NCBI RefSeq assembly: GCF_019448255.1
Contig: NZ_CP080410.1
Span: 558,001 to 622,000, forward strand
DNA length: 64,000 nt
From: Qipengyuania flava
GTDB lineage: Bacteria > Pseudomonadota > Alphaproteobacteria > Sphingomonadales > Sphingomonadaceae
Direction: 5' to 3'
The notes beneath the pieces are model-generated. The model saw nothing but the letters and a program-made list of their open reading frames with translations. It was not told where the DNA came from and did not search any database. The translations under genes and the position numbers were made by a program. Positions within the stretch are counted from its first letter, which is position 1. Each line of letters begins with the position of its first letter. Below, piece by piece: positions 34,782-44,559 of the stretch.

Positions 34782-35776
34782 CAATGGTAGCCCTCGTCAC
34801 CGACCTTGCCGCGGAACACCCAATAGGCCCAGGCCGTGTAGGCCAGGATAAGCGGCATGGTAATCGCCACGCCGATCAGCATGAAGACCTGGCTGCTCTC
34901 AGGCGCGGCGGCATCCCAGATCGTCACGCCCGGCGGCACGACATAGGGCCACATGGTCACGCCGAGACCCGCCATGCCGAAGAAGAACAGGGCAATGGCC
35001 AGCCAGAAGGGCTTGGAGTTGCGCTCCCGCGTGATGGACCGCACCAGCGACAGGGCGACCAGCGCGGTCAGGATCGGCACGGGCGCGGCGTAGTAGATCT
35101 CCGGTGCGGTCAGCCAGCGTTCGGCGTATTCGGCGTTGAGGAAGACGTTGTAGAGGCTGACAGCGCCCATCAGCACCAGGGTCGCCAGCGCCGATCGCAG
35201 CGCCAGCTTGCGGGCATGGGCCTGGCCTTCGCCATCAAGCTTCCAGATCAGCCAGGTGCTGCCGAGCAGCGCATAGCCCGAGACCACGCCGACGCCGCAG
35301 AGCAGCGTGTAGGGGGTAAGCCAGTCGAACCAGCTGCCGGCATAGGCGCGGTCCACCACCTCGACGCCCTGCAGCAGCGCGCCAAGTGTCATGCCCTGCG
35401 CCATCGCCGCGACGAAGGATCCGCCAGTGAAGGCCGCGTCCCAGAAACGCCGGTGGTTCGGATCGCGCCAGCGGTATTCGAACGCGACGCCGCGAAACAC
35501 GAGGCCCAGCAGCATGGCAATGATGAGCGGATAGGTCGCCGGGAGGATCACCGCATAGGCCAGCGGGAAGGCGGCGAACAAACCCCCGCCGCCCAGCACC
35601 AGCCAGGTCTCGTTCCCGTCCCAAACGGGCGCAATGGAGTTCATCGCACGGTCTCGCTCGCGTCCCGGATCGAAGCTGGGGAAGAGGATGCCGATGCCAA
35701 GGTCGAACCCGTCCATCACGACATAGGCGAAGACGGCGAAGGCAATGATGAAGGCCCAGATGGTCGTCAGGTCCAT
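34781..35776 (-). CDS. cydB: Cytochrome bd-type ubiquinol oxidase subunit II
   Basis: 331 residues, about eight or nine helices. Starts MDLTTIWAFIIAFAVFAYVV with DGFDLGIGIL, and has APVWDGNETWLVLGGGGLFA, RGVAFEYRWRD and TMWPYVVPP. It is the CydB partner of a terminal oxidase that reduces O2 to water with quinol. The short length fits the cyanide-insensitive CioB branch. Overlaps cydA by one base (TGATG) and DUF2474 on the other end. Confidence 0.94.
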   Translation of the reverse strand: MDLTTIWAFIIAFAVFAYVVMDGFDLGIGILFPSFDPGRERDRAMNSIAPVWDGNETWLVLGGGGLFAAFPLAYAVILPATYPLIIAMLLGLVFRGVAFEYRWRDPNHRRFWDAAFTGGSFVAAMAQGMTLGALLQGVEVVDRAYAGSWFDWLTPYTLLCGVGVVSGYALLGSTWLIWKLDGEGQAHARKLALRSALATLVLMGAVSLYNVFLNAEYAERWLTAPEIYYAAPVPILTALVALSLVRSITRERNSKPFWLAIALFFFGMAGLGVTMWPYVVPPGVTIWDAAAPESSQVFMLIGVAITMPLILAYTAWAYWVFRGKVGDEGYH

Positions 35777-37218
35777 CACACGTCCTCCTTGCTCGTCGGC
35801 AATTGCTCGTCGCTTCCCGGATTCTGGGTCGGACCGGGGGTGATGCCGGCGGTGCGGATCGGGCCGGTATCGCCGCGCTTCACGCCGAGTTCCCCGACAT
35901 GTGGGGTGTGGCTCATCAGGCGCAGGATGTACCACACGCCAATTCCGAACACGGTGAAGTAGACGATGATGAAGGCCAGCAGCGAGGCTGCCACGGCGGG
36001 CGCGTCGAGCGGGCTCGCGGCATCGGCGGTGCGCAGCAGGCCGTAGATCACATAGGGTTGCCGGCCGACCTCGGTGGTGATCCACCCGGCGAGCACCGCG
36101 ACAAAGCCGGACGGTGCCATCACCAGCGCGGCCCGGTGCAGCAGCGGCCAGTCATAAAGCTTGCCGCGCCAGCGCGCGAACAGGCTCCACAGCCCCACGC
36201 CAAGCATGGCAAACCCGATGCCGACCATGATGCGGAAGGACCAGAAAACCATGCCGACCGGCGGTTCCTCGTCATCGGGGATCGTGTCGAGCCCGGCGAG
36301 CGGCGCGTCGAGATCGTGCTTGAGGATCAGCGAGGAGAGCTTGGGAATCTCGATCGCGTAGCGCACCGTCTTGGCTTCGCTGTCGGGGATGCCGAACAGG
36401 ATCAGCGGGGCGCCATCGGGATGGCTCTGGAAATGGCCTTCCATCGCCATGACCTTGGCCGGCTGGTGCTCGAGCGTGTTGAGTCCGTGCATGTCGCCTG
36501 CGAAGATCTGCAGCGGCGTGACGATCGCGGCCATCCACATGGCCATGGAGAACATCTTGCGCGCGTGCAGGTTCGCGCGATCCTTCAGCAGGTGCCAGGC
36601 GCCCACGCCGCCAACGACGAAGGCCGTGGTGAGGTAAGCCGCCATGACCGTATGGGCGAGGCGGTAGGGGAAGCTTGGGTTGAAGACGATGTCCCACCAG
36701 CTGTCGCCGGGCAGGAACTGGCCATTGGCGGCTATTTCATAGCCGGTCGGGGTCTGCATCCAGCTGTTCACCGACAGGATCCAGAAGGCCGAGACGAAGG
36801 TGCCCAGCGCCACCATGCAGGTGGCCGCGAAGTGCAGTTTCTTGCCGACCCGGTTCATCCCGAAGAGCATCACGCCGAGGAAACCGGCTTCGAGGAAGAA
36901 GGCCGTCAGCACTTCATAGGCCATCAGCGGGCCGATCACCGGTCCGGCCACATCGGAGAAGACCGACCAGTTGGTGCCGAACTGGTAGCTCATGACGATG
37001 CCCGAGACGACTCCCATGGCAAAGGCGATCGCAAAGATCTTGAGCCAGTATTTGAACAGGTCGAGGTAGAGCTGCTTGCCAGTTTTCAGCCACAGGCCTT
37101 CGAGCACCATCAGGAAGCTCGCCAGGCCGATCGAGAAGGCCGGGAAGAAGAAGTGGAAGCTCACCGTGAAGGCGAACTGGATTCGGGCGAGCAGCAGCGC
37201 GTCGAGGCCATCCAACAT
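35776..37218 (-). CDS. cydA: Cytochrome bd-type ubiquinol oxidase subunit I
   Basis: 480 residues. RIQFAFTVSFHFFFPAFSIG contains the haem b595 His; SYQFGTNW and the Q-loop region (LNTLEHQPAKVMAMEGHF) follow, with FWSFRIMVGIGFAM carrying the haem b558 Met. The Q-loop is short, as in CIO-type oxidases. It is the first gene of cydA-cydB-DUF2474. The tail after residue 450 is hydrophilic. Confidence 0.95.
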   Translation of the reverse strand: MLDGLDALLLARIQFAFTVSFHFFFPAFSIGLASFLMVLEGLWLKTGKQLYLDLFKYWLKIFAIAFAMGVVSGIVMSYQFGTNWSVFSDVAGPVIGPLMAYEVLTAFFLEAGFLGVMLFGMNRVGKKLHFAATCMVALGTFVSAFWILSVNSWMQTPTGYEIAANGQFLPGDSWWDIVFNPSFPYRLAHTVMAAYLTTAFVVGGVGAWHLLKDRANLHARKMFSMAMWMAAIVTPLQIFAGDMHGLNTLEHQPAKVMAMEGHFQSHPDGAPLILFGIPDSEAKTVRYAIEIPKLSSLILKHDLDAPLAGLDTIPDDEEPPVGMVFWSFRIMVGIGFAMLGVGLWSLFARWRGKLYDWPLLHRAALVMAPSGFVAVLAGWITTEVGRQPYVIYGLLRTADAASPLDAPAVAASLLAFIIVYFTVFGIGVWYILRLMSHTPHVGELGVKRGDTGPIRTAGITPGPTQNPGSDEQLPTSKEDV

Positions 37219-37291
37219 GGCCGCGTGCCTACGCCTGGCTCGCGCTTCGCGCTAGCTTGCTGTGCGCATCAAATGTTGCGCGCGGTGCAAC

Positions 37292-38158
37292 CTACTCCTC
37301 CAGCGGAGCGTAGACCCGTACCCAGTCGACCAGCATGGCGACCGTGCCGGTCTTCACCTGTTCGACCGTTTCCTCGGGGATGCCGTTGTACGGCTTTTCG
37401 ATGCCGTTGGTCTTGAACGGATAGGCGCCGCCCATGGCGAAGTTCAGGATCAGATACTTCGGATTGTCGAAGCGCCACTTGCCGTAATTCTCGACCATCG
37501 GGCGCGTCACGCGGTAGATCGTGTGGCCATCGACCTGGAAGAGCAGCTCGTCCTTCTTCCATTCGACTGCGTAGACATGCCAGTCGGTCACGTCCTCGCC
37601 TTCAGGAAAGAAGAACTTGTTCACGATCGGCGTTTCGCCCGAATAGCCGGGGCCGTGAAGGGCCACGCCGATCCAGTCCTTTTCGCCGACATATTCCATG
37701 ATGTCGATTTCGCCTGTGCCCGGCCACTTGTCGTTGCCGAGCAGCCAGAAGGCCGGCCAGACACCTTCGGCGTCGGGCATCTTGATGCGCGCTTCGGCGC
37801 GGCCATAGGTGAAGTCGAACTTGTCCTTGCTCTCGACGCGGCCCGACAGGAAATCGGCCTTGCGGTCGGGATGCGGATCGACGTCTGGCTTGAAGATCGG
37901 GCGCAGCATGAGCGAGCCGCCATCGGCGCCCGAAAGCCCGTCGATGATGGAGAGAACAGCCGGCGCATCGACATAGGCCTGCTGTTCGTTGTTGACCCAG
38001 AAATCGGGACCGATGACGCCCCACTTCTCGCGGTCCAGCTCGGGCGCGTTAAATTCGTCGGCCCAGATGAGTTCGCGCTCAGCGGTGTCCTGCGCAGCGA
38101 GCGGTGTGGCAGTCAGCCCTGCGGCGGTAACCAGCGCGGTAACGGCGGTGCGGATCAT
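37292..38158 (-). CDS. Secreted GH16 endo-beta-glucanase
   Basis: 288 residues with signal peptide (ALVTAAGLTATPLAAQ). Family 16 catalytic motif GEIDIMEYVG with nucleophile E150, D152 and acid/base E155, preceded by VWPAFWLLGNDKWPGTG. The extra residue in ExDxxE marks the laminarinase branch, so beta-1,3-glucan is the likely substrate. ATG 38158 has GGGAG upstream. A LacI-type operator-like palindrome lies about 18 bases before it, so induction by sugar is plausible. Confidence 0.9.
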   Translation of the reverse strand: MIRTAVTALVTAAGLTATPLAAQDTAERELIWADEFNAPELDREKWGVIGPDFWVNNEQQAYVDAPAVLSIIDGLSGADGGSLMLRPIFKPDVDPHPDRKADFLSGRVESKDKFDFTYGRAEARIKMPDAEGVWPAFWLLGNDKWPGTGEIDIMEYVGEKDWIGVALHGPGYSGETPIVNKFFFPEGEDVTDWHVYAVEWKKDELLFQVDGHTIYRVTRPMVENYGKWRFDNPKYLILNFAMGGAYPFKTNGIEKPYNGIPEETVEQVKTGTVAMLVDWVRVYAPLEE

Positions 38159-38175
38159 GATGCTCTCCCCTAGTC

Positions 38176-38191
38176 TTGTTAACGTTCTCAT
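38176..38191. promoter_or_regulatory. LacI-type operator candidate upstream of the GH16 gene
   Basis: TTGTTAACGTTCTCAT. The central AACGTT palindrome is flanked by TTG and CAT arms, matching the TTGnnAACGTTnnCAA pattern seen more strongly at 54442-54457. No LacI gene is in the window. Confidence 0.4.
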
Positions 38192-38345
38192 TGCACGCTC
38201 CCCGCGGGATTTCCAGACCCTTGGATACGTTTTCGCGCGCAGGGCTGGCGCTCGGCGGCTCTATTGGGCAAGAGCGCGCGCACACGGATTGAACTTCACG
38301 GGCACGCCGCGGTTTCCGCGTCGCCCGCGTTTCGGAGAGACTTTC

Positions 38346-40235
38346 ATGCGCCGCTTCCTCGCCCCGCTCGCCTTCCTGCTCGCCACCAGCGCCTGCTCGC
38401 TTGCAGGGGAGACCGAACCGGGCGAACGCATGATCGCGCCCATCCTGACCAGCGAAGAGGCGCTCGACACCTCGACCTATGCGCAGCCGCAGGTCGCCCG
38501 CGTGACGCATGTCGCGCTCGACCTCGAACTCGACTTCGAAGCGAAACGCGTGGGCGGCGTGGCGCGGCTCGACGTGCTGGCGGCAGACGGCGCGCAGGAG
38601 ATCGTGCTCGACACCAACGGGCTTGAGATCGACAGCGTGACCGATGCAGATGGGCGCGCGCTCGCATTCGAGATCGGCGAGATGGTCGAGGAAGGCGGCA
38701 AGGGTGCGCCGCTGACCATCCAGCTGGATGGCGCGACGCAGCTGGTGATTGCCTACCGCGCGCCGAGCGATGCGGCCGCGCTCCAGTGGCTCAGCCCCGA
38801 ACAGACTGCGGGCGGGGAACACCCCTTCCTGTTCAGCCAGGGCCAGGCGATCCTCAACCGCACCTGGATCCCGACGCAGGACAGCCCCGGCATCCGCCAG
38901 ACCTGGGAAGCGCGCATCGTCGCGCCCGAACCGCTCGACGTGGTGATGAGCGGCGTTCTTGAGGGCGAACCGGAAGACCTCGGCGACGGACGCCGCGCCT
39001 TCACCTTCGTGATGGACAAGCCCGTGCCGCCCTATCTCATTGCGATTGCGGCGGGCGATATCGACTTCAAGGCGATCGGCCCGCGCACTGGCGTCTGGGC
39101 GGAGCCTTCGGTGCTCGAACGCGCCTATGAGGAAGTGGCCGATACCGAGGACATGGTCATCGCGGCAGAGGGCCTCTACGGCGAATACCGCTGGGGCCGC
39201 TACGACATGATCATCCTGCCACCCGCCTTCCCTTATGGCGGAATGGAAAACCCGGTGATGACCTTCCTCACGCCGACCTTCATCGCCGGCGACCGGTCGA
39301 ACAACGGCCTTGTCGCGCACGAACTGGCGCACAGCTGGTCGGGGAACCTCGTCACCAACGCCGCCTGGCGCGACAGCTGGCTGAACGAAGGCGTGACGAC
39401 CTATTTCGAGAACCGCATCGTCGAAGAAGTCTACGGCAAGGAGCGCGCCGAACAGGAAGCGGCGCTGATGTACGCCAATATCCAGGAAACGCTGGCCGAG
39501 GTCGGCGCGGATGCGCCCGGCACGGCGCTCAGCACCGACGGCGGCTACCAGCTCGGCAGTGCGATTGCTTACGACAAGGGCGCCTTCTTCCTGCGCACGG
39601 TGGAGCGCACGGTCGGCCGCGAGCGCTTCGACGCCTGGCTCCAGCAGTGGTTCGACAACCACGCTTTCCAGCCCGCGACCAGCGAGATGTTCCTCGAAGA
39701 CATGATGGCGAACCTCGTCGAGAGCGAGGACGAGGCTGAGGCGCTGATGCTGCGCGAATGGATATTCGAGCCGGGCCTGCCGTCCAACGTCGCAAAACCT
39801 GATCCGGACGCCTTTGCCAAGGTCGACGCCGCCGTTGCCGCCTACGCCGCTTCGGGCTCCATCCCTGGCGCCTATGCGGAATGGACCGCAGCAGAGCAGA
39901 TGCGCTTCCTCGACAACCTGCCGGCCGAGCTGTCGGCGGAGCAGCTTGCCGCGCTCGACAGCGCGCTTGGTCTTTCCACCACCGGCAATAACGAGATCCT
40001 CTTCCTCTGGCTCGAGATGGCGCTGGAGAACCGCTACGAGCCGGCGGTCGAGCAGGTCGATGCCTTCCTCTCGCGGGTCGGCCGGGCGAAATTCGTACGG
40101 CCCCTGTTCCAGGTATTGTGGAACGAGGGCGACTGGGGGCGGCCCATCGCGACACGCATCTACGCCAAGACCCGCGGCAGCTACCACGCAGTCACACGCG
40201 CGGGTGTCGACCGGGTCATCAACGCATCCGATTAG
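38346..40235 (+). CDS. M1 family metallopeptidase, lipoprotein
   Basis: 629 residues. Lipoprotein-type N-terminus (FLLATSACSLAG). Zinc site HELAH (325-329) with E348 in LNEGVTTYFE, 18 residues on; substrate motif PYGGMENP just before. The following C-terminal helical domain (about 490-629) and overall length resemble the leukotriene A4 hydrolase-like branch of aminopeptidases. It probably trims peptides at the cell surface or periplasm. ATG 38346 gives the lipobox; GGAGA lies upstream. Confidence 0.92.
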   Translation: MRRFLAPLAFLLATSACSLAGETEPGERMIAPILTSEEALDTSTYAQPQVARVTHVALDLELDFEAKRVGGVARLDVLAADGAQEIVLDTNGLEIDSVTDADGRALAFEIGEMVEEGGKGAPLTIQLDGATQLVIAYRAPSDAAALQWLSPEQTAGGEHPFLFSQGQAILNRTWIPTQDSPGIRQTWEARIVAPEPLDVVMSGVLEGEPEDLGDGRRAFTFVMDKPVPPYLIAIAAGDIDFKAIGPRTGVWAEPSVLERAYEEVADTEDMVIAAEGLYGEYRWGRYDMIILPPAFPYGGMENPVMTFLTPTFIAGDRSNNGLVAHELAHSWSGNLVTNAAWRDSWLNEGVTTYFENRIVEEVYGKERAEQEAALMYANIQETLAEVGADAPGTALSTDGGYQLGSAIAYDKGAFFLRTVERTVGRERFDAWLQQWFDNHAFQPATSEMFLEDMMANLVESEDEAEALMLREWIFEPGLPSNVAKPDPDAFAKVDAAVAAYAASGSIPGAYAEWTAAEQMRFLDNLPAELSAEQLAALDSALGLSTTGNNEILFLWLEMALENRYEPAVEQVDAFLSRVGRAKFVRPLFQVLWNEGDWGRPIATRIYAKTRGSYHAVTRAGVDRVINASD

Positions 40236-40293
40236 TGTCGCTGCGCTTTTCCCGTTGCATTGAGGCGGTGAATCCTCACATCGTAGCCAGACG

Positions 40294-42384
40294 ATGCTGC
40301 GCCAGTACGAACTCGTAGAGCGGGTCAAGGAATACGACCCCGACGCCGACGAGGCGATGCTCAACCGCGCCTATGTCTATACCGTGCAGAAGCACGGCAC
40401 CCAGACGCGCGCGAGCGGGGACCCGTATTTCTCGCATCCGGTCGAGGTCGCAGGCCTCATGACCGACCTGAAGCTCGACCAGGAAACCATCGCCACAGCG
40501 CTGCTGCACGACACGGTGGAAGACACGTTGGCGACGATCGACGATATCGAGGCCAATTTCGGCCCCGATGTCGCCCGGCTGGTCGACGGGGTGACCAAGC
40601 TCTCGAAGATCGAGCAGATGCCCGAGAACGAGCGCGCGGCCGAAAACCTGCGCAAGTTCCTGCTCGCCATGAGCGAGGACATCCGCGTCCTGCTGGTGAA
40701 ACTGGGCGACCGGCTGCACAACATGCGCACGCTCCACTTCATCAAGAAGCCCGAAAAGCGCCAGCGCATCGCGCGCGAGACGATGGATATCTACGCCCCG
40801 CTCGCAGAGCGCATCGGCATGTATGAGTACATGCGCGAGATGCAGATGCTCGCCTTCGAGCAGCTGGAGCCGGAAGCCTTCGCCACTATTACCCAGCGGT
40901 TGGAAGATATCCGCAGCGACGATGGCGGCCAGGTCGACGCCATCGCGCTCGACATGAAGCACGCGCTGGCCGAGGCGGGGATCACCACCGAAGTCTCGGG
41001 GCGCGAGAAGCACCCCTATTCGATCTGGCGCAAGATGGCCGAACGCCACGTCTCCTTCGAACAGGTCACCGACATCATGGCCTTCCGGATCATCTGCGAA
41101 GACGTGGCCGATTGTTACCGTGCCTTGGGCGTGCTGCACACGACCTGGCAGTTCCTTCCGGGCAAGTTCAAGGACTACATCTCGACGCCCAAGAACAACG
41201 GCTACCGCTCGCTCCACACCTCGCTGATCTACGGCAAGTCGATGCGCGTCGAAGTGCAGATCCGCACCCGCGAGATGCACCGGCGCAACGAATTCGGCCT
41301 CGCTGCGCACTGGGCCTACAAGCAATCGGACCGGCCCGATGGCCAGGTCGGCTGGCTGCGCGACCTCATCGAGATCGTCGATGCGAGCCATGATCCGGAC
41401 GAGCTGCTCGAACACACGCGGCTGGCGATCTACCAGGACCGCATTTTCGCCTTCACGCCCAAGGGCGCGCTGTTCCAGCTTCCCAAGGGGGCGACGCCTG
41501 TCGATTTCGCTTTTGCGGTGCACACCGATCTCGGCGCGCAGACGGTCGGCGCGAAGATCAACGGGCGGCACATGCCGCTGCGCACCCAGCTCAATAACGG
41601 CGATGTGGTCGAGATCATCAAGAGCGACAAGGCCGATCCGCAGATGAGCTGGCTGGGCTTTGTCGTGACCGGCAAGGCGCGCGCTTCGATCCGCCGTGCG
41701 GTGCGCCTGAAAGAGCGCGCCGAGGTGGCGGAAATCGGCAAGAAGCTGTTCGACGAGATCGCGCTGCGCGTACCGGCCCGCATCGGCAAGAAGGCCATCC
41801 GCGAAGCGCTGAAGCGGCTCGAGATGGAAGAGGACGAGGACCTCTTCTACGCCATCGGCTCGGCCAAGATCGAAGACCGCACCGTCATGGAAGCGCTGGT
41901 GCCCGGCTGCACCGCAGAGCTCGAGGACGAGCCCGACTGGGCCAAGAGCGGCAAGGCGCTGTCGATCCGCGGCCTGACGCCGGGCGTCGGCTTCCAGCTG
42001 GCCGAATGCTGCCATCCGGTGCCCGGCGACCGCATCGTTGGCCTGCGCAAGCCGAACGAAGGCGTCGAGGTCCACACGATCGACTGCAACCAGCTGGCCA
42101 GCGGGATCGACAGCGACTGGCTCGACCTGTCCTGGGGCAAGCGCTCGCGCGGTGCTGTCGGGCGATTGCGCGTCACGCTGTATGACCGGCCGGGTACGTT
42201 GGCCGAAATGGCGGGCATTTTCGCCCAGAACCACGTCAACGTGAAAAGCCTCGACCAGACGCAGCTGGACCATCCGTTCACGACCTACGAGATCGATCTC
42301 GAAGTGCAGGACGTGCCCCACCTCACGCGTATTCTGAGCGCGCTAAGGGCCAGCGACTCTGTCGCGCAGGCGGAACGCGTATGA
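40294..42384 (+). CDS. rsh: Bifunctional (p)ppGpp synthetase/hydrolase
   Basis: 696 residues, RelA/SpoT homologue controlling the stringent response. HD hydrolase: HPVEV with H48 and HDTVED at 72-77, both intact, so hydrolysis is expected. Synthetase: FRIICEDVADCYRALG and TPKNNGYRSLHTSL. TGS domain around 400-460 (FTPKGALFQLPKGATPVDFA) and C-terminal ACT (VTLYDRPGTLAEMAGIF). Alphaproteobacteria usually have this single long enzyme. Its stop overlaps the VOC gene. Confidence 0.96.
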   Translation: MLRQYELVERVKEYDPDADEAMLNRAYVYTVQKHGTQTRASGDPYFSHPVEVAGLMTDLKLDQETIATALLHDTVEDTLATIDDIEANFGPDVARLVDGVTKLSKIEQMPENERAAENLRKFLLAMSEDIRVLLVKLGDRLHNMRTLHFIKKPEKRQRIARETMDIYAPLAERIGMYEYMREMQMLAFEQLEPEAFATITQRLEDIRSDDGGQVDAIALDMKHALAEAGITTEVSGREKHPYSIWRKMAERHVSFEQVTDIMAFRIICEDVADCYRALGVLHTTWQFLPGKFKDYISTPKNNGYRSLHTSLIYGKSMRVEVQIRTREMHRRNEFGLAAHWAYKQSDRPDGQVGWLRDLIEIVDASHDPDELLEHTRLAIYQDRIFAFTPKGALFQLPKGATPVDFAFAVHTDLGAQTVGAKINGRHMPLRTQLNNGDVVEIIKSDKADPQMSWLGFVVTGKARASIRRAVRLKERAEVAEIGKKLFDEIALRVPARIGKKAIREALKRLEMEEDEDLFYAIGSAKIEDRTVMEALVPGCTAELEDEPDWAKSGKALSIRGLTPGVGFQLAECCHPVPGDRIVGLRKPNEGVEVHTIDCNQLASGIDSDWLDLSWGKRSRGAVGRLRVTLYDRPGTLAEMAGIFAQNHVNVKSLDQTQLDHPFTTYEIDLEVQDVPHLTRILSALRASDSVAQAERV

Positions 42385-42746
42385 GCGCGGTTACCGGCAT
42401 CGACCATGTACAACTTGCCATGCCCCATGGCGGCGAGCCGCATGCGCGGCGCTTCTGGGTCGACCTCATGGGCCTGTCGGAAGTGGCCAAGCCGTCGCAC
42501 CTGGCGGTCAACGGCGGCTGCTGGTTCGAAGGCGAGGGCATAGCGATCCACTGCGGGGTCGAAGACGGGTTCCTTCCCGCGCGCCGCGCGCATCCCGCGC
42601 TGCTTGTGACCGATCTGACCGCTCTCGTAGCAACGCTTGGCAAGGCGGGCATCCGCTTCAAGCCGGGCAAGAAGCTCGAAGGGTACGTGCGCGGCGATAT
42701 CGCCGACCCCTTCGGCAACCGCATCGAATTGATGCAGAAGGTCTAG
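42381..42746 (+). CDS. VOC superfamily (glyoxalase-like) protein
   Basis: 121 residues with one glyoxalase/bleomycin-resistance fold: TGIDHVQLAMPHGGE with H at the first strand, GLSEVAKPSHLA, and the final strand DIADPFGNRIELMQ, which carries the metal-site Glu. Substrate unknown. ATG 42381 overlaps the rsh stop, so it is co-translated with it. Confidence 0.85.
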   Translation: MSAVTGIDHVQLAMPHGGEPHARRFWVDLMGLSEVAKPSHLAVNGGCWFEGEGIAIHCGVEDGFLPARRAHPALLVTDLTALVATLGKAGIRFKPGKKLEGYVRGDIADPFGNRIELMQKV

Positions 42747-43057
42747 ATCAGGTCGAGCGTCAGGCTGGCGTCATCGCCCGCAGCCAAATCTTCGGCCTTG
42801 AGGACCTTCTTCCCCACCAGCAGCCACCATTCGCCGGTCTTGGACGGGAAGACCGATGTCTTCCATTCGGTCTCCCCGATGCGGGCCATGACCTTGACCG
42901 AGCCGAACCCGCGCCGTCCGCCAAACTCGAGCCGCCGGAGCCGCTCGTGCATGGAGATTTCCTCCGCGACCTCTCCGCCGATGGTGAGCATGTGATAGGT
43001 CGCCTTCTCGCCCTGCCAACGGGAGATGGGGCCGGTGAAGGCGAGCGTTTCGCTCAA
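42743..43057 (-). CDS. DUF1905 family protein
   Basis: 104 residues, small beta-rich protein. The conserved layout FTGPISRWQGEKATYHMLTI and FGSVKVMARIGETEWKTSVFPSK is typical of DUF1905. Function unknown. Its start overlaps the stop of the cyclophilin gene (ATGA), so it is the second gene of that operon, and its stop meets the VOC stop in a CTAG. Confidence 0.82.
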   Translation of the reverse strand: MSETLAFTGPISRWQGEKATYHMLTIGGEVAEEISMHERLRRLEFGGRRGFGSVKVMARIGETEWKTSVFPSKTGEWWLLVGKKVLKAEDLAAGDDASLTLDLI

Positions 43058-44103
43058 TCGAGGATGCGCCGGACGGGTACGGGGATATTGCAGATATCAG
43101 CGCCGCCGGCGGGCACGTTGAAGAACGGATCGCGGCGGTTGGCGCGCGCATCGGCGTAACGCGCAAAGGCTTCCCCATCGGTCGAGAGGTATTCAAACGC
43201 CGGTCGCTCGCCCTCGGGCAGGTCGCTCGCAACGCGCACGGTCAGGATCGGCACGCGCTTGGCCGGGTCCTCGTAGAAGCCAAGCTGCCCCTTACCGCGC
43301 GGCAGGCTAGTGAGGTGCTCCATGCCTTCCACGATCCGCCCGACAAGCGCGATGTTGCGGTCGAGATGGCGGGGTGCATGGCCCGACACGGTGTAGAGCT
43401 CGGCACCCGTCCCGGCATCGGGCGATAGGTTGCGGCCGACGCCCACCATGCCGTAGCAATGGATCGGCCAGACATGGGCCGGTTCGCCTTCCGCGTCCGA
43501 TCCCATGTTGGAGGCGAGCGGCCATCCGGCATGGAACAGGGACAGTTGCGCGTAAGGATCGACCAGCCCGTTGGCGATGATCACGGCCGCCGTGTGATCG
43601 TCCGAAGCGATGAAGGAATCCGCCTCAAGGGCGAGGTCGCGCACAGAATCCGCCATCAGAGTCGAAAGGCCAATCGCGTCGCCCGAAACCGTGTAGTCGT
43701 CCTCTTTGGTCGGGATAAGACCTTCGGGCAGTTGCTTCGGCTCGCCCGTGCTCTCCGGATTGTCGTAATTCGCATCGCCCCATTGGACGACGTAATTGTC
43801 CTGCACGCGGTTGACGGTGATGTCGTCGAACCAGCCCGAACGGGCAAAGGTGCGGATGTTCTGCACCCAGCTCTGGCTGAAAGGCGCGGGCATCAGCTGG
43901 ATGATCACCTTGCGCTCGGTCCCGTCGGCTTCCGGTGCCAGCCTCATGACCACCAGGTCTTCAGGCGGAATCTCGACCCACTGCTCTAGCGGCGCCTCGG
44001 CCACGATCTGGTTGGGCGAAGGGTATTCGGGAGCCTCCTCCTGCGCAGCGGCGGGAGCGGAAAGCGCGAGCAGCGCGGCGAGCGAAATCAGGGGTTTCGT
44101 CAT
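43054..44103 (-). CDS. Exported cyclophilin-type peptidyl-prolyl isomerase
   Basis: 349 residues with signal peptide ([15 protein letters not shown]). The cyclophilin core is divergent but readable: [20 protein letters not shown] holds the catalytic Arg, [14 protein letters not shown] the Gln, and [20 protein letters not shown] the C-terminal part. An insert of about 100 residues splits the domain. It is presumably periplasmic. ATG 44103 was chosen; the frame stays open further upstream but that passes antisense to the tRNA gene. Confidence 0.88.
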   Translation of the reverse strand: MTKPLISLAALLALSAPAAAQEEAPEYPSPNQIVAEAPLEQWVEIPPEDLVVMRLAPEADGTERKVIIQLMPAPFSQSWVQNIRTFARSGWFDDITVNRVQDNYVVQWGDANYDNPESTGEPKQLPEGLIPTKEDDYTVSGDAIGLSTLMADSVRDLALEADSFIASDDHTAAVIIANGLVDPYAQLSLFHAGWPLASNMGSDAEGEPAHVWPIHCYGMVGVGRNLSPDAGTGAELYTVSGHAPRHLDRNIALVGRIVEGMEHLTSLPRGKGQLGFYEDPAKRVPILTVRVASDLPEGERPAFEYLSTDGEAFARYADARANRRDPFFNVPAGGADICNIPVPVRRILD

Positions 44104-44414
44104 GCGCCAAGTGGTGCCACCGGTCGGCCCAAAACAAAAGCCCCCTCTCGCGCATTGTACGGGCGAGAGAGGGCTTCGAGACGGTGTTCGCAGGGGATGC
44201 CTGATCCGCGCAGCACCGTCGTTAGCGCTCAGCAGTACACCGAATCCTTCGCGCCGCCAATTGCTGCCCTGCGCTTCGGCTTGCGGAATCACCGGCCCGC
44301 CGCTAGAGGCGCGGCTCTTTTGTGGCGCGACCGCGCTGCGCGTTACTTGAGCGCCGAATGGGATTTGCCCATTGCCCTCAAGTAGCGAAGCGGTAGGGCG
44401 ACAAGGAAGAACGC
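44104..44414. other. 311-base intergenic region with three inverted repeats
   Basis: No gene seen. AAGCCCTCTCTCGC-type arms (44142-44178) form a hairpin that ends in TTTTGTTTT on the minus strand. GACGGTG/CACCGTC (44180-44186 and 44214-44220) forms a second with inner GGGAT/ATCC. ACTTGAG/CTCAAGT with inner ATGGG/CCCAT (44344-44386) forms a third. It may contain a small RNA or just terminator and tRNA-promoter elements. It resembles no ncRNA I can name with confidence. Confidence 0.4.
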
Positions 44415-44505
44415 GGAGCAGTGGCCGAGTGGTCGAAGGCGCACGCCTGGAAAGTGTGTATACGGTAACCCCGTATCGAGGGTTCGAATCCCTCCTGCTC
44501 CGCCA
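44415..44505 (+). tRNA. tRNA-Ser (anticodon GGA)
   Basis: Acceptor stem GGAGCAG (44415-44421) pairs with CTGCTCC (44495-44501), followed by G and encoded CCA. The anticodon loop CTGGAAA gives GGA at 44449-44451 within a 5-bp stem (44442-44446/44454-44458). A long variable arm (TATACGGTAACCCCGTATC) marks the serine class. T-loop GGTTCGAATCC is intact. Confidence 0.97.
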
Positions 44506-44559
44506 TTTCCTTAGTGTTTGCGCAAAGCTTTGATCGGCCAACCCGATAGCGGAGGCAGA

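Noticed and set aside
38079..40364. Open frame of 761 codons on the minus strand
   Set aside because: Antisense to the M1 peptidase and running into neighbouring genes.
40276..42321. Open frame of 681 codons on the minus strand
   Set aside because: Antisense shadow of the Rel/Spo gene; no recognisable motifs.
44160..44330. 6S RNA or SRP RNA
   Set aside because: TGTTCGCA and a closing-stem-like pairing hinted at 6S, but the second half does not match. The SRP tetraloop and its GGTCAGG/GGAAGCAGC region are absent.
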